NCBI RefSeq assembly: GCF_039542385.1
Contig: NZ_BAABIA010000001.1
Coordinates: 372,001 to 436,000 of the forward strand
Direction: 5' to 3'
Length of the DNA stretch: 64,000 bases
Source of the DNA: Prosthecobacter algae
GTDB lineage: Bacteria > Verrucomicrobiota > Verrucomicrobiia > Verrucomicrobiales > Verrucomicrobiaceae
How positions within the stretch are numbered: position 1 is the first letter of the stretch; every line of letters starts with the position of its first letter. A program made the position numbers and the translations under genes. The notes below the pieces were generated by a model. That model searched no databases. It was given only the letters and a program-made list of their open reading frames with translations, and was not told where the DNA came from. This document shows, in pieces, positions 33,750 through 43,616 of the stretch.

Positions 33750-35777
33750 ATGCACGAAGCGCCCTCACGACATTTTGATATTGCCATCATTGGTGGAGGG
33801 TTTGCTGGAGTTTACTGCGCGCAGCAGGTTCTCAAGCGGCTACGCGGGCAATCCATGAGGGTGGGGATCATTGCCAGTGAAAACCACATGGTTTTCCAGC
33901 CTATGCTGCCTGAGGTGGTGGGCGGCTCGCTTTCGCCCCAGCATGTGGTGAATCCTATCCGCATGATCTGCGAAGCGGCGGATGTTCTGAAGGGGGAGGT
34001 GACAAGCCTGGACCTGGAAAGCCGGGTGCTGACGCTGGATGGCGGACGCTTTACGCCCAATGTGACAGTGACCTTTGACCACCTGATGCTGGCCCCTGGG
34101 GCCGGAGTGGATCTGAGCCGCATCCCGGGGATGTCGGAGCATGCCTACCTCATGCGCACGGTGGGGGATGCGATGAAACTGCGTGCCGCTATCATCAGCC
34201 GCATGGAGGAGGCAAACCTCATCACCAAGCACCAGCAGCGCAAAGAGATGCTGTCCTTTGTAGTCGTGGGTGGGGGCTACTCTGGCGTGGAGACAGCGGG
34301 ACAGATCCAGGATTTGATCGCGGGAGTGCTGCGTTATTACGACAACATCCGGGCGGATGAACCTAGCGTGACACTGGTACATAGCGGGGAGCGTTTGCTC
34401 GGCATGTTAGGGCCCGGGCTGGGGGATTACACTCGTCGCTGTCTGGAGAAGATGGGCGTAAATTTGATCTTCAATAAACGCGTGCGGGCGGTGACTGCAC
34501 GCACAGTGCAGCTCAATGATGAAAGCACCATCGTCTCCAATCTTGTGGTGTGCACGGTCGGTAATGCCCCGCATCCGATTCTGCAGGCATTGGGAGCCCG
34601 TGGTGCGGTGCCGCTGGAACGCGGCAAGGTCATTGTGGAGTCCACTGGTCAAGTGAAAGGCGTGGACAAAGTATGGGCAGCGGGTGATTGCGCGGCCTTT
34701 CCCAAGGCCGATGGGGGCCTGTGCCCAGAGACAGCTCAATTTGCGATGCGGCAGGGCGCTTTGATCGGGGACAACATTGCTGCGACGCTGAAAAAGAAGC
34801 CGCTGAAAGCCTTCAAGTTTACAGGCTTGGGTGAGCTGGCTACCATCGGTCACCGCAAGGCGGTGGCTATGGTGATGGGCCTGCGTTTTTCCGGCCTGCT
34901 CGCATGGTTCATGTGGCGCAGCATTTACCTCATGAAGCTGCCGGGGCTGGACCGTAAACTCCGTGTGATGGCAGAGTGGACCTTTGAGGTGTTTTTCCCT
35001 CGCGATATCAATCTGCTGACGCCTAGTTTTTCTTCCCCCCTCGGGGAGATGCATTTGGAAAAAGGCGATTCGTTGTTTCGTTCGGGTGAGCCTGCCCAGT
35101 CGCTTTATGCGGTGAAAAAAGGCTGTGTGGAGATCACCGATGCGAATGGCCAGATCGTGAAATCCGCTGTGGCGGGAGAGCATTTTGGCGAACGCGCTTT
35201 GTTAGGCGATGGGATCTGGCGCTTCGATGCCACGGCCAAGGAGTCCACAGAACTGGTTGCGATTGATGGGGATACATTCAAGACGCTGGTGAAAAGCATT
35301 GGTTCGCTGGACAGCCTTTTTCGCTCCACCGCCCAGCAGTACCATTTGCCGGAGGAAATCCAGAAGACGGTCTCTGCGATGCCTGAGGCCACACGGCAGG
35401 CTATAGCGGCAGATGTGATGACGCGATCAGTCGCCTCCCTCACAGCGGAGCAGACGGTGCAAGATGCGGTGGCGGAGTTTCAGGCACATCCACACAGCAC
35501 TTACCCAGTCACGGAGGATGGCAAAGTTATCGGTTTACTGCGCCGCTCTATTGCTTACGATTGGTTAAAGAATCACGGTCTAACTTGCCGTGATTTGCTA
35601 AAGACGCTGCCTCTCACCACACCCTTTTGTGTGCGGGCAGACATGCCTGTCCCTGAACTGGTTCAGACCCTCATGCGCACGGGCGTCAGCAAGGCAGTGG
35701 TGGTGGATGCGGAAAATCGTTTGTTAGGCATGGTGACCGTGTTTGATTTGCTGAAAGGGAGTCCCCCTCCGGCGTGA
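33750..35777 (+). CDS. NDH-2-type NADH dehydrogenase fused to cNMP-binding and CBS domains
   Basis: The 675-residue protein has three parts. Residues 1-420 form a type II NADH:quinone oxidoreductase-like flavoprotein, with FAD motif IIGGGFAGVYCAQ, second Rossmann motif VVVGGGYSGVETAG, GDCAAF and an amphipathic C-terminus with WFMWRSIYLMKLPG for membrane contact. Residues about 425-535 form a cyclic-nucleotide-binding domain (GDSLFRSGEPAQSLYAV, GEHFGERALLGDG). Residues about 550-670 are a CBS pair (VMTRSVASLTAEQTVQDAV, VVDAENRLLGMVTVFDLL). The arrangement suggests allosteric control of a respiratory dehydrogenase by nucleotides. The catalytic core looks complete. Confidence 0.88.
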   Translation: MHEAPSRHFDIAIIGGGFAGVYCAQQVLKRLRGQSMRVGIIASENHMVFQPMLPEVVGGSLSPQHVVNPIRMICEAADVLKGEVTSLDLESRVLTLDGGRFTPNVTVTFDHLMLAPGAGVDLSRIPGMSEHAYLMRTVGDAMKLRAAIISRMEEANLITKHQQRKEMLSFVVVGGGYSGVETAGQIQDLIAGVLRYYDNIRADEPSVTLVHSGERLLGMLGPGLGDYTRRCLEKMGVNLIFNKRVRAVTARTVQLNDESTIVSNLVVCTVGNAPHPILQALGARGAVPLERGKVIVESTGQVKGVDKVWAAGDCAAFPKADGGLCPETAQFAMRQGALIGDNIAATLKKKPLKAFKFTGLGELATIGHRKAVAMVMGLRFSGLLAWFMWRSIYLMKLPGLDRKLRVMAEWTFEVFFPRDINLLTPSFSSPLGEMHLEKGDSLFRSGEPAQSLYAVKKGCVEITDANGQIVKSAVAGEHFGERALLGDGIWRFDATAKESTELVAIDGDTFKTLVKSIGSLDSLFRSTAQQYHLPEEIQKTVSAMPEATRQAIAADVMTRSVASLTAEQTVQDAVAEFQAHPHSTYPVTEDGKVIGLLRRSIAYDWLKNHGLTCRDLLKTLPLTTPFCVRADMPVPELVQTLMRTGVSKAVVVDAENRLLGMVTVFDLLKGSPPPA

Positions 35778-35907
35778 ATATTCATGTGACGAAGCCTTTG
35801 GCATACAGCCAAAGGAGAGGTTCCTTCCGTTGATTAAGTGAGGGCTGGTTATCCTTCGATCATGCGTGATGCAGGCTCCCTGCTCTAAATTCAACTTGTG
35901 TCCTCTT

Positions 35908-36369
35908 ATGAGCAGCGATCTTTCCCATGTTCCGGCAGGTTATCAGACAGTGACTCCATCGCTCACGGCGAAAGACGCCGCTTCGGCGATCCGATTCTAT
36001 GAGCAGGCTTTCGGGGCTGTGCTGACCTTTAAGATGACGGATCCTCAGACCGGAGGAACTGCCCATGCGGAGTTCCGCATCGGCAACAGCATGCTGATGA
36101 TTTCCGACGAATACCCTAAATTTGGCTGTCTGACGCCCGCTGAGGGCAGGGGCGGGGCCTTCATGATTTATATCCCAGATATTGAGGCTGCCTTTGAGCA
36201 GGCTCTGGCAGCGGGTGCCAGCGAGATTGATCGTCCTGCTGACCAATTTTGGGGTGACCGTACCGGACGAGTGGGCGATCCTTTTGGTTATCGCTGGACT
36301 CTGGCGCAAAAAATCAAGGATGTGCCTGAGGCAGAAATTGCCCGTCTGGCCGCAGATTGGCAGGGGTGA
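35908..36369 (+). CDS. VOC-superfamily glyoxalase/PhnB-like protein
   Basis: The start at 35908 (MSSDLSHVPAGYQTVTPSL) fits the family; the longer frame has no support. The 153-residue protein shows the paired beta-alpha-beta-beta-beta units of VOC proteins: AASAIRFYEQAFGAVL, HAEFRIGNSMLMISDEYP, GGAFMIYIPDIEAAFEQALAAGA, WGDRTGRVGDPFGYRWTL. It is closest in style to PhnB/YdcJ-like members. Known VOC proteins are lyases, dioxygenases or resistance binders, so the activity is not assigned. It is convergent with the AraC gene. Confidence 0.85.
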   Translation: MSSDLSHVPAGYQTVTPSLTAKDAASAIRFYEQAFGAVLTFKMTDPQTGGTAHAEFRIGNSMLMISDEYPKFGCLTPAEGRGGAFMIYIPDIEAAFEQALAAGASEIDRPADQFWGDRTGRVGDPFGYRWTLAQKIKDVPEAEIARLAADWQG

Positions 36370-36378
36370 TGCGGTAGG

Positions 36379-37224
36379 TTATCGCCCTCTCCGCCGATGC
36401 TGCCGTGCCCGAAATTCCGCAGGGCCACAGCCCAGGTGCTGGGTGAAGATGCGGGTGAAATAATGGCGATTGGGGAACCCGTGCTCGACAGCGATTTGGT
36501 CGATGGTTTTATCCGTCAGGACCAGGGCCTCTCCTGCCAGACGTAATCGGGTGGCCGTGACATAAGCTGCCGGAGTCTGTCCGGTGTGCTCGCGGAAAGC
36601 GCGGATAAAACGTTCCAGGCTCATACCCGCCCGATCTGCGAGGAAGGGATTGGAGAGATGGGAATGAGGAGCCTTTTGAATGAGATCCAGCACGTCCAAC
36701 AAACGATCTGGCAAAGAGGCGGATGGTGGCAATTCCAGGTGGGCAAAGGTGGTGTGCAGCAGTGCGGCACTCTCATGATAGAGGCGATGATCGCGCTGGC
36801 CATGGGATGCCTCGCCATGAGTGCGAAGGACGGCCTGAATCAGGATATGCAATGTTTGATCCACGGGCAGGATGACTGGACCCACGGGTACGGGGCCAGC
36901 GAGCCGGGTGACGGTGAAATGCAGCCAGTAGTGGCAGGCAGTGGTGGGGGCGCAGCAATCGAAGATAGTGTTTGCAGGGATGAGGACGCATTCATTCGGC
37001 AGTAGCGGGATATCGCGCCCCTGGTAGCGGAGGTGGCAGCCCGTCTGAGGGTTGTGGTAAAAACGCCAAAAAGGACTGTCCACACCTTCGTGGTTCCAGT
37101 TTTCCAAGGCAGGCTGGTATCCGCTCTCATGAATCAAAAAGGCTGACCAGCCAGCCTTGGCAATGGGAGACAGACTGACGCCCCAAGGGGTGGTGTAATT
37201 CAGGTATTTGCGTTTCGTCGGCAT
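36379..37224 (-). CDS. AraC-family transcriptional regulator
   Basis: The ATG at 37224 (MPTKRKYLNYTTPWGV) is used; the longer start adds upstream sequence without AraC character. The 281-residue protein has an N-terminal cupin-like ligand domain with PFWRFYHNPQTGCHLRYQGRD and a C-terminal AraC HTH pair: NPFLADRAGMSLERFIRAFREHTG and TIDQIAVEHGFPNRHYFTRIFTQHLG. Such regulators usually activate neighbouring carbohydrate genes; here it is divergent from the PSD1/DUF1501 genes with a 133-base gap, so it may regulate them. Confidence 0.88.
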   Translation of the reverse strand: MPTKRKYLNYTTPWGVSLSPIAKAGWSAFLIHESGYQPALENWNHEGVDSPFWRFYHNPQTGCHLRYQGRDIPLLPNECVLIPANTIFDCCAPTTACHYWLHFTVTRLAGPVPVGPVILPVDQTLHILIQAVLRTHGEASHGQRDHRLYHESAALLHTTFAHLELPPSASLPDRLLDVLDLIQKAPHSHLSNPFLADRAGMSLERFIRAFREHTGQTPAAYVTATRLRLAGEALVLTDKTIDQIAVEHGFPNRHYFTRIFTQHLGCGPAEFRARQHRRRGR

Positions 37225-37356
37225 GGCCTTTCCATAGAATCCGACATGAAAAGCCTCTTGGCAAGATGATGCCACAAGGGAGGTGGACTCCGGGTGTATC
37301 ACGATTAGACACAGATAAATCTCAAAGAGGCAACAGGGTGTTGCGTATAATGCAGC

Positions 37357-40300
37357 ATGACTTGGAAGGTTTCATTTTCCTTGAGCGCTATTCTTGGCCC
37401 TGCGTTGGCAGCTGCCGGGCTGGTCTGTGCGACCTCTGCTCGGGCGGAAAAGATGGAGTTCAATCGGGATATCCGCCCCATCCTTTCAGACAAGTGTTTT
37501 CACTGTCATGGTTTTGACCCGAAGACGCGCAAAGGAGACCTGCGCCTGGACGAACGGGCTGCGGCTGTTGCCGATGGCCACATCGTGCCAGGGGATGCGC
37601 TGAAGAGCCTGATCATCGAGCGCGTGCTTTCTCATGATGAGGATGAAGTGATGCCGCCACCGGAGTCTAAGCTGGGTCGCCTAACCGAAAGTGAAATTGC
37701 CAAGCTGAAGCAGTGGGTGGATGAAGGGGCCGAATATCAAAAGCACTGGAGTTTCATTGCCCCGGATCTGAATGAGCTGCCTCGATGGAAAGCGGATGCT
37801 AAGGCCGCCGGGGCAAAGGGGCCGATAGATCATCTGGTGGCTCAAGGCCTGAAATCACGGGGATTAGCTCTGCAACCGAGGGCGGATGCAGCCACCCTGC
37901 TGCGACGTGTCAGTTTTGACCTGACGGGCCTGCCTCCTTCAGCGGAAGAAGTTTTAGCTTTTTCCGGCAAGCAGCAGGAAGGGGCTTACGAGGCTCTAGT
38001 GGAGAAGTTGCTGGCTTCGCCTGCTTACGGAGAGCGCATGGCGGTGGATTGGCTTGATGTGGCCCGATATGCGGACAGCTACGGATTTCAGGTGGATCGT
38101 CTGCGGGATGTTTGGATGTGGCGTGACTGGGTGATCCAGGCTTTTAACCGGAACTTACCCTTTGATCAATTCATCACCTGGCAGGTGGCCGGGGACCTTT
38201 TGCCAAATGCCACGGATGAGCAGATTCTGGCCACGGCCTTCAATCGTCTGCATCAGCAGGAATCCGAGGGTGGTTCCGTGGAGGAGGAATACCGCATCGA
38301 GTATGTGGCGGACCGTGTGCAGACGTTTGCCACCGCGTTCCTGGGGCTGACGTTCGAGTGTTCGCGCTGTCATGATCACAAGTATGATCCTATCAAGCAG
38401 ACGGAGTACTACGGCTTGTCGGCCTTTCTCCAGAATATTGATGAGGCGGGCCTGTACTCCTACTTCACGAATTCGGCCCCTACCCCTGCGCTTATGCTGA
38501 TGAATCAGGGCCAGAAATCCCAGAAGGCAGGTCTGGAGAAGAAAGTTGCTCAACTGGAGCGACAGATTCGTGAGGTGGGCGGGGTTACCTATGGTGAGGG
38601 ATTACAGATGCTCGATTGGCCTGAAGGAGTGCCTCCGCAGAGAGAGGGGCAGGTGGCCCATTTTACCTTTGATGTTTTGGAGAAAAACAAGCTGGCCGAT
38701 GCACTGCATCCCTCACCTGCTGCAAAAAACCCGAAAGACAAAGCGGCAGATCCTGCTGCCATCTTGAAAGGTGAAAACAAGGTGGTCGAGGGACGCGTGG
38801 GCAAGGCCATTCAGTTCACGGGTGATGATCCGGTGGATACCCCTGTTGGCAGTTTTCATCGGTATGATCCCTTCAGCCTGTCCTTATGGATGAAAACCCC
38901 CGATGTGAAAGAGCGGGCGGTCGTGCTCCATCGTTCCCGCGCCTGGACCGATGCGGCCAGCCGTGGGTATGAACTGCTGATTGAAGAGGGCAAGCTGAAG
39001 TGGTCGCTCATTCATTTTTGGCCGGGTGATGCTATTTCCATTCGGACCAGGGACGTCCTGCCGATCAATGAGTGGGTGCATGTGGTGGTGACGAATGACG
39101 GCAGCAGCCGCGCATCTGGTCTGCGACTTTATGTAAACGGCAAACGGGCGGAGATTGAGGTGATCCGGGATCATCTGACTCGCGACATCACCGGTGGCGG
39201 CGGGGATTACATTAGCCTTGGGGAACGCTTCCGTGACCGAGGTTTCAAAGGCGGCTGGGTGGATGAGCTGCGGGTGTTTGACCGGGATGTGTCTCGACCG
39301 CCAAATGACACGCTCAAGCCCTTGCTGGCTCAGCTTCAGGTGGCACGGGCGGAGTTGACTGCCTTTAATGATGCTCAAAAGGAGATCATGGTGATGAAGG
39401 AACTGCCGCAACCCAAAAAGGCCTATGTTCTGTTTCGGGGGGAGTATGACAAGCGTGGTGAAGAGGCTCCGCCCGTGACACCGGCTTTCCTGTCGCCGTT
39501 TCCGAAGGATGCACCGCTGAATCGCCTCGGGTTGGCTCGCTGGTTGACGGCGCCGGATCATCCACTGACGGCCCGGGTGACCGTGAACCGTTTATGGCAA
39601 AGTTTGTTTGGTCGTGGACTGGTGAAAACCAGTGAAGACTTCGGCAGCCAAGGGGAGAAACCCATCTACCCGGAGCTTCTCGACTACTTGGCCTTGCGTC
39701 TGATGGAGACAGGCTGGGACATGAAGGCTCTGATCAAAGAAATCGTCTCCAGCGATGTCTATCAGCAGCGAAGCATAGCTGATGCGACGACGATGGCGGA
39801 TGATCCAGACAATCAGTGGCTGGCCCGTGGTCCACGATTCCGCCTGCCAGCGGAAATGATTCGCGACAATGCCCTGGCTAGCGCTGGATTGCTGAAAACA
39901 CAGATCGGTGGGGTGCCTGTGAATCCGTATGAAATGTCGGAGGCGTTCAAGCCTGGGGATGTGGCAAAGGATGGCAGCGTGTACCGTCGCAGTCTCTATA
40001 CAACTTGGCGTCGCACTAGCCCACCTCCCGCCATGGTCGCCTTTGATGCACCACGAAGAGCGGTCTGTTCGGCCAAAAGAGAGCGCACGGACAGTCCGCT
40101 CCAGGCCCTCATTTTGCTCAATGGCACGCAGTATGTGGAAGCTGCTCGTGTGCTGGGAGAAAAGATGCAGCGCGAATGTCAGGGGGATTTGGTGAAGATG
40201 ATCGAATATGGCTTTCTGCGCTGCCTTAGCCGCCAGCCTGATGCCCATGAGGTGGAAATCTGTTCACGACTTTTTGAGGAGCAATTGAAGCATTTTGAGG

Positions 40301-40440
40301 CCAATCCCAAGGAAGCTAGAGCTCTCCTACAGACAGGCCAAGCGCCTCAGGATGCCGCCTTGCCACTTGCACCCACCGCCGCCGCCACGGTGCTGGCCCA
40401 GGCACTTTTGAACCACGATGCGGCTGTTGTGAAACGATGA
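37357..40440 (+). CDS. PSCyt1-PSCyt2-LamG-PSD1 cytochrome-like secreted protein
   Basis: The 1027-residue protein has a signal peptide, then a planctomycete-type cytochrome c domain with a heme motif C47-F-H-C50-H51. After that come DUF1549/PSCyt2 (about 150-350, with YADSYGFQVDRLRD), a concanavalin-like LamG domain (about 450-640), and DUF1553/PSD1 (about 710-990, with LTARVTVNRLWQSLFGRGLVKTSEDFG and a conserved QALILLNGTQYVEAARVL). This architecture with the DUF1501 protein just downstream (ATGA overlap) is a hallmark of Planctomycetes and Verrucomicrobia, thought to take part in polysaccharide or glycan breakdown. The exact chemistry is unknown. Confidence 0.95.
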   Translation: MTWKVSFSLSAILGPALAAAGLVCATSARAEKMEFNRDIRPILSDKCFHCHGFDPKTRKGDLRLDERAAAVADGHIVPGDALKSLIIERVLSHDEDEVMPPPESKLGRLTESEIAKLKQWVDEGAEYQKHWSFIAPDLNELPRWKADAKAAGAKGPIDHLVAQGLKSRGLALQPRADAATLLRRVSFDLTGLPPSAEEVLAFSGKQQEGAYEALVEKLLASPAYGERMAVDWLDVARYADSYGFQVDRLRDVWMWRDWVIQAFNRNLPFDQFITWQVAGDLLPNATDEQILATAFNRLHQQESEGGSVEEEYRIEYVADRVQTFATAFLGLTFECSRCHDHKYDPIKQTEYYGLSAFLQNIDEAGLYSYFTNSAPTPALMLMNQGQKSQKAGLEKKVAQLERQIREVGGVTYGEGLQMLDWPEGVPPQREGQVAHFTFDVLEKNKLADALHPSPAAKNPKDKAADPAAILKGENKVVEGRVGKAIQFTGDDPVDTPVGSFHRYDPFSLSLWMKTPDVKERAVVLHRSRAWTDAASRGYELLIEEGKLKWSLIHFWPGDAISIRTRDVLPINEWVHVVVTNDGSSRASGLRLYVNGKRAEIEVIRDHLTRDITGGGGDYISLGERFRDRGFKGGWVDELRVFDRDVSRPPNDTLKPLLAQLQVARAELTAFNDAQKEIMVMKELPQPKKAYVLFRGEYDKRGEEAPPVTPAFLSPFPKDAPLNRLGLARWLTAPDHPLTARVTVNRLWQSLFGRGLVKTSEDFGSQGEKPIYPELLDYLALRLMETGWDMKALIKEIVSSDVYQQRSIADATTMADDPDNQWLARGPRFRLPAEMIRDNALASAGLLKTQIGGVPVNPYEMSEAFKPGDVAKDGSVYRRSLYTTWRRTSPPPAMVAFDAPRRAVCSAKRERTDSPLQALILLNGTQYVEAARVLGEKMQRECQGDLVKMIEYGFLRCLSRQPDAHEVEICSRLFEEQLKHFEANPKEARALLQTGQAPQDAALPLAPTAAATVLAQALLNHDAAVVKR

Positions 40441-41864
40441 ATATACACCCTTCACCTTTAATGAATCGCCGCACCCTGCTGAATCGTTTTGGTATGGGCC
40501 TGGGTGGTGTGGCCCTGGCTGAGATGCTCGGCAAGGAACAGGCCCATGCCGCAGATCCAGGTATCCTGGGTGCACCCCACGCCGCTCCGAAGGCCAAGCG
40601 GATCATTTATCTCTTCATGTCCGGTGGGCCTTCACATCTGGATCTGTATGATTACAAACCCCTGCTCAATCAACGGCATGGTGAGCAATTGCCAGACAGT
40701 GTGCGGGGTACCCAGCGGCTAACGGGCATGTCGGGAAATCAAAGCTCGATTCCCATGGTGGGCTCACCTTTCAAGTTTACCCAGCAAGGGCAGGCTGGCG
40801 GGTGGTACAGTGAATTGCTGCCGCACACGGCCTCCATCGCTGATGACATTTGTGTGGTGCGTTCGATGTTTACGGAGAGCATCAATCACGGACCTGGAGT
40901 CACCTTTTTCCAAACAGGTTCTCAGATCGCCGGGCGTCCCAGCATGGGTGCTTGGTTAAGTTATGGCCTGGGTGCGCAGAATGAGAACCTGCCATCTTTT
41001 ACGGTGCTCATTACCAAAGGCAAAGGCGGCCAGCCCCTAGGCGCACATCTTTGGGGCAGCGGGTTCCTGCCCACCAAACATCAAGGCGTGCTCTTCCGCG
41101 CGGCAAAGGATCCCGTGCTGTATTTGGGCAATCCGGATGGCATCAGCAGAGACAGTCGCCGGATGATGCTGGACCGACTGCGGGAATTGCACGAGCATCA
41201 GTTTGCCGGCACGCCAGACGTGGAAATCTCCAGCCGCATTGACCATTACGAAATGGCCTATCGCATGCAGAGCAGCATCCCAGAGGCGACAGGCATTGAG
41301 GATGAGCCGCAACACGTCCTGGACATGTATGGGCCGGATGTAAAGACCCCCGGCACCTTTGCTGCAAACTGCCTACAAGCACGCCGACTTGCGGAACGCG
41401 GTGTGCGTTTCATCCAGCTTTACCACCAAGATTGGGACCACCACGGTGGCCTTCCTGGAAATCTGCCCAAACTAGCCAAGGAGACGGATCAGGCGTCAGC
41501 AGCCCTCATCAAAGACCTCAAGCAGCGCGGGTTGCTGGATGACACGCTGGTAGTGTGGGGAGGCGAATTTGGCCGAACCAATTATTGTCAGGGAAAAATC
41601 AGTGCCAATTTTGGTCGCGATCATCATCCGCGCTGTTTCACGGCCTGGATGGCAGGTGGTGGGATCAAGCCTGGCAGTGTCTATGGGGAGACGGATGAAT
41701 TCGGTTACAACGTGGCCAAGGACGGCGTTCACATCCACGACTTCCACGCCACCTTGCTGCACCTTTTGGGGATTGATCACGAAAGGCTCACCTACAAGTT
41801 TCAAGGCCGCCGCTATCGTCTCACGGACGTTCACGGGCATGTGGTAAAGGGTCTGCTGGCCTAA
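40437..41864 (+). CDS. DUF1501 protein (sulfatase-like fold), Tat-exported
   Basis: The gene starts in the ATGA overlap with the PSD1 gene at 40437; a second ATG at 40461 begins the Tat motif region MNRRTLLNRFGMGLGGVALA. The 475-residue protein has the DUF1501 landmarks: IIYLFMSGGPSHLDLYDYKP, GPGVTFFQTG and GRDHHPRCFTAWMAGGGIKPG, matching the alkaline-phosphatase/sulfatase-like fold. The twin-arginine signal suggests export of a folded metalloprotein. It is translationally coupled to the PSD1 gene and probably works with it. Substrate unknown. Confidence 0.92.
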   Translation: MNIHPSPLMNRRTLLNRFGMGLGGVALAEMLGKEQAHAADPGILGAPHAAPKAKRIIYLFMSGGPSHLDLYDYKPLLNQRHGEQLPDSVRGTQRLTGMSGNQSSIPMVGSPFKFTQQGQAGGWYSELLPHTASIADDICVVRSMFTESINHGPGVTFFQTGSQIAGRPSMGAWLSYGLGAQNENLPSFTVLITKGKGGQPLGAHLWGSGFLPTKHQGVLFRAAKDPVLYLGNPDGISRDSRRMMLDRLRELHEHQFAGTPDVEISSRIDHYEMAYRMQSSIPEATGIEDEPQHVLDMYGPDVKTPGTFAANCLQARRLAERGVRFIQLYHQDWDHHGGLPGNLPKLAKETDQASAALIKDLKQRGLLDDTLVVWGGEFGRTNYCQGKISANFGRDHHPRCFTAWMAGGGIKPGSVYGETDEFGYNVAKDGVHIHDFHATLLHLLGIDHERLTYKFQGRRYRLTDVHGHVVKGLLA

Positions 41865-41870
41865 CGAATA

Positions 41871-43457
41871 TTAGAGCAAGTCTTCCCACGGCAGATGTGT
41901 GAGCAGCCAGTAGGACACCCGTTTTTTGAGCGGAACCTCAGGGTCCCGATGATGCTGGATGGGCTGGCCTTGCTGCGTCCGACCGCTCCAGTTCAGGCAG
42001 CCGTTTTTTTCCTGCGTCACATGCCAGCAGTTCTCGGGCTGGAGGTCCTGCATGAGGTATTTTTTCAGCCGCTTCGCAAAGGCAGGGCTGTTGATGATCA
42101 CACCCGTTTCGGTATTGATGTACTTTGATCGCGGATCCATGTTGTAGGAGCCGATGAAGGAAATACGGTCATCCACCACCAAACCTTTGGTGTGCATTCC
42201 CAGAGGGGTGATTTTCGGGGAATGGATATAATCTTTACGGGCCGGGGCCCGGGCATTGAGTTCGTAATATTCTGCGCCGGTTTGGATCACCTCTTTTCTC
42301 CGGTTGGCAATGCCCGTCATGGCCAGCAGACCGTCAATGGAGGCCAGCGAATTGGTCAGCAGTTGGATCGTGACGCCTCGTTTCGAGGTTTCTTCAAGCA
42401 GTGCCAAAGTCTCCTCCTGGGGAATGAGGTAGGCGGCGTGCATCACCATGTTTTTTTGAGAGCCTTCGATGGCATCCTCCACCGTCCTCCAAACCGGAGA
42501 GGCGATCTTGCCCTTGCGAAGCATTCGCTCGGGTGGATCGGCGATGAATTCATACTCTGCCCAGATCATGCGGCCCGAGAGATCTGCCAGGAGTTTGAGG
42601 GCATCTTGACGCGCCAGGGTGACGGGATAGGGGCAGCGGTGATGATGGGCGAGATGGTGCTTTTTGCGTTCGATGCTACGTCGCATAGCTCGTAGCTTGT
42701 CTTGATCCTTGCCAGTCAGTTTGGTGCGGTCTCCTTTGCGTGTTAGCGGTGAATTCCAATACAGATTGAAAGACTTGGCCGCCGCGCTCACCACTGGGCC
42801 TTTGGCGATGAAATCCAGATCTCGCATGTTGTGCTTCTGATCCACGCCAAAGTAGGTGTCCGCCAAGTTGCGGCCACCTCCGATCAAGAGGCTGTTGTCA
42901 GCGATGAGGATCTTGTTATGCATGCGGCTTTGCATGCGGTCGATCTCTCCAATCACTGGAATGGGGTTGCCCGCAAAGACCCCTTTCAGCGCGGTCATTG
43001 GGTTGAAGAAAGCGATCTCAATGTTCGAGTGCGCGGCCAGGATGGCAGATTTGACCTCGGTCTGCGCCCCATGAGTGATGTCCAGGAGCATGCGGACCTT
43101 TACTCCCCGGTCGGCAGCCGCCAGAAGACGATCTGCAAACACGGTTCCGCACACGTCGTCGGCCCAGATAAAATACTGGAAATCGAGGGTCTTTTGCGCT
43201 GCTTCCACCACGGCCAGACGAGCTAGGTAAGCCTCTTTACCATCGGCCATCATCTCAAAGCCGGAGGTTCCTTCACGGCGGACTGTACGCTGGCGGGATG
43301 CTTGGGCAATGGTTTCCTGCTTCGCCAAAAATGAACTCGGCACCGTTGGCTGCGTGGCAGAAGGGCCTGCGCAGGAAATCATGACAAGACAGCCCACACC
43401 AGTCAGCATTCGCAACATGACGTTCATGATAAGGGAGCGTGAAACAGGGGATGGCAT
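41871..43457 (-). CDS. phospholipase D-family protein (cardiolipin-synthase-like) lipoprotein
   Basis: The 528-residue protein has two HKD motifs: MHNKILIADNSLLIGGGRN and MHTKGLVVDDRISFIGSYN. The lipobox VMISC lies near the N-terminus; an internal ATG at 43427 would give a shorter signal peptide and is an alternative start. The layout matches PLD-like proteins such as cardiolipin synthase C or lipoprotein PLDs. It would act on phospholipids at the membrane. It is convergent with the DUF1501 gene and divergent from the creatininase-family gene. Confidence 0.88.
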   Translation of the reverse strand: MPSPVSRSLIMNVMLRMLTGVGCLVMISCAGPSATQPTVPSSFLAKQETIAQASRQRTVRREGTSGFEMMADGKEAYLARLAVVEAAQKTLDFQYFIWADDVCGTVFADRLLAAADRGVKVRMLLDITHGAQTEVKSAILAAHSNIEIAFFNPMTALKGVFAGNPIPVIGEIDRMQSRMHNKILIADNSLLIGGGRNLADTYFGVDQKHNMRDLDFIAKGPVVSAAAKSFNLYWNSPLTRKGDRTKLTGKDQDKLRAMRRSIERKKHHLAHHHRCPYPVTLARQDALKLLADLSGRMIWAEYEFIADPPERMLRKGKIASPVWRTVEDAIEGSQKNMVMHAAYLIPQEETLALLEETSKRGVTIQLLTNSLASIDGLLAMTGIANRRKEVIQTGAEYYELNARAPARKDYIHSPKITPLGMHTKGLVVDDRISFIGSYNMDPRSKYINTETGVIINSPAFAKRLKKYLMQDLQPENCWHVTQEKNGCLNWSGRTQQGQPIQHHRDPEVPLKKRVSYWLLTHLPWEDLL

Positions 43458-43616
43458 AGCAAATTAGGGCTGGGCTAGGCTGGAATCGTGCAGAAAGACA
43501 CATGCACTTCGCACGAAGTTTCTCAAATGCTCCCGTTTTTTGTGATTCAAACCGATTGCGATGATTTGTGATACGAATGTCCGCATTTTTTGAAAACTCG
43601 TTCTGAACGCCGTTCT

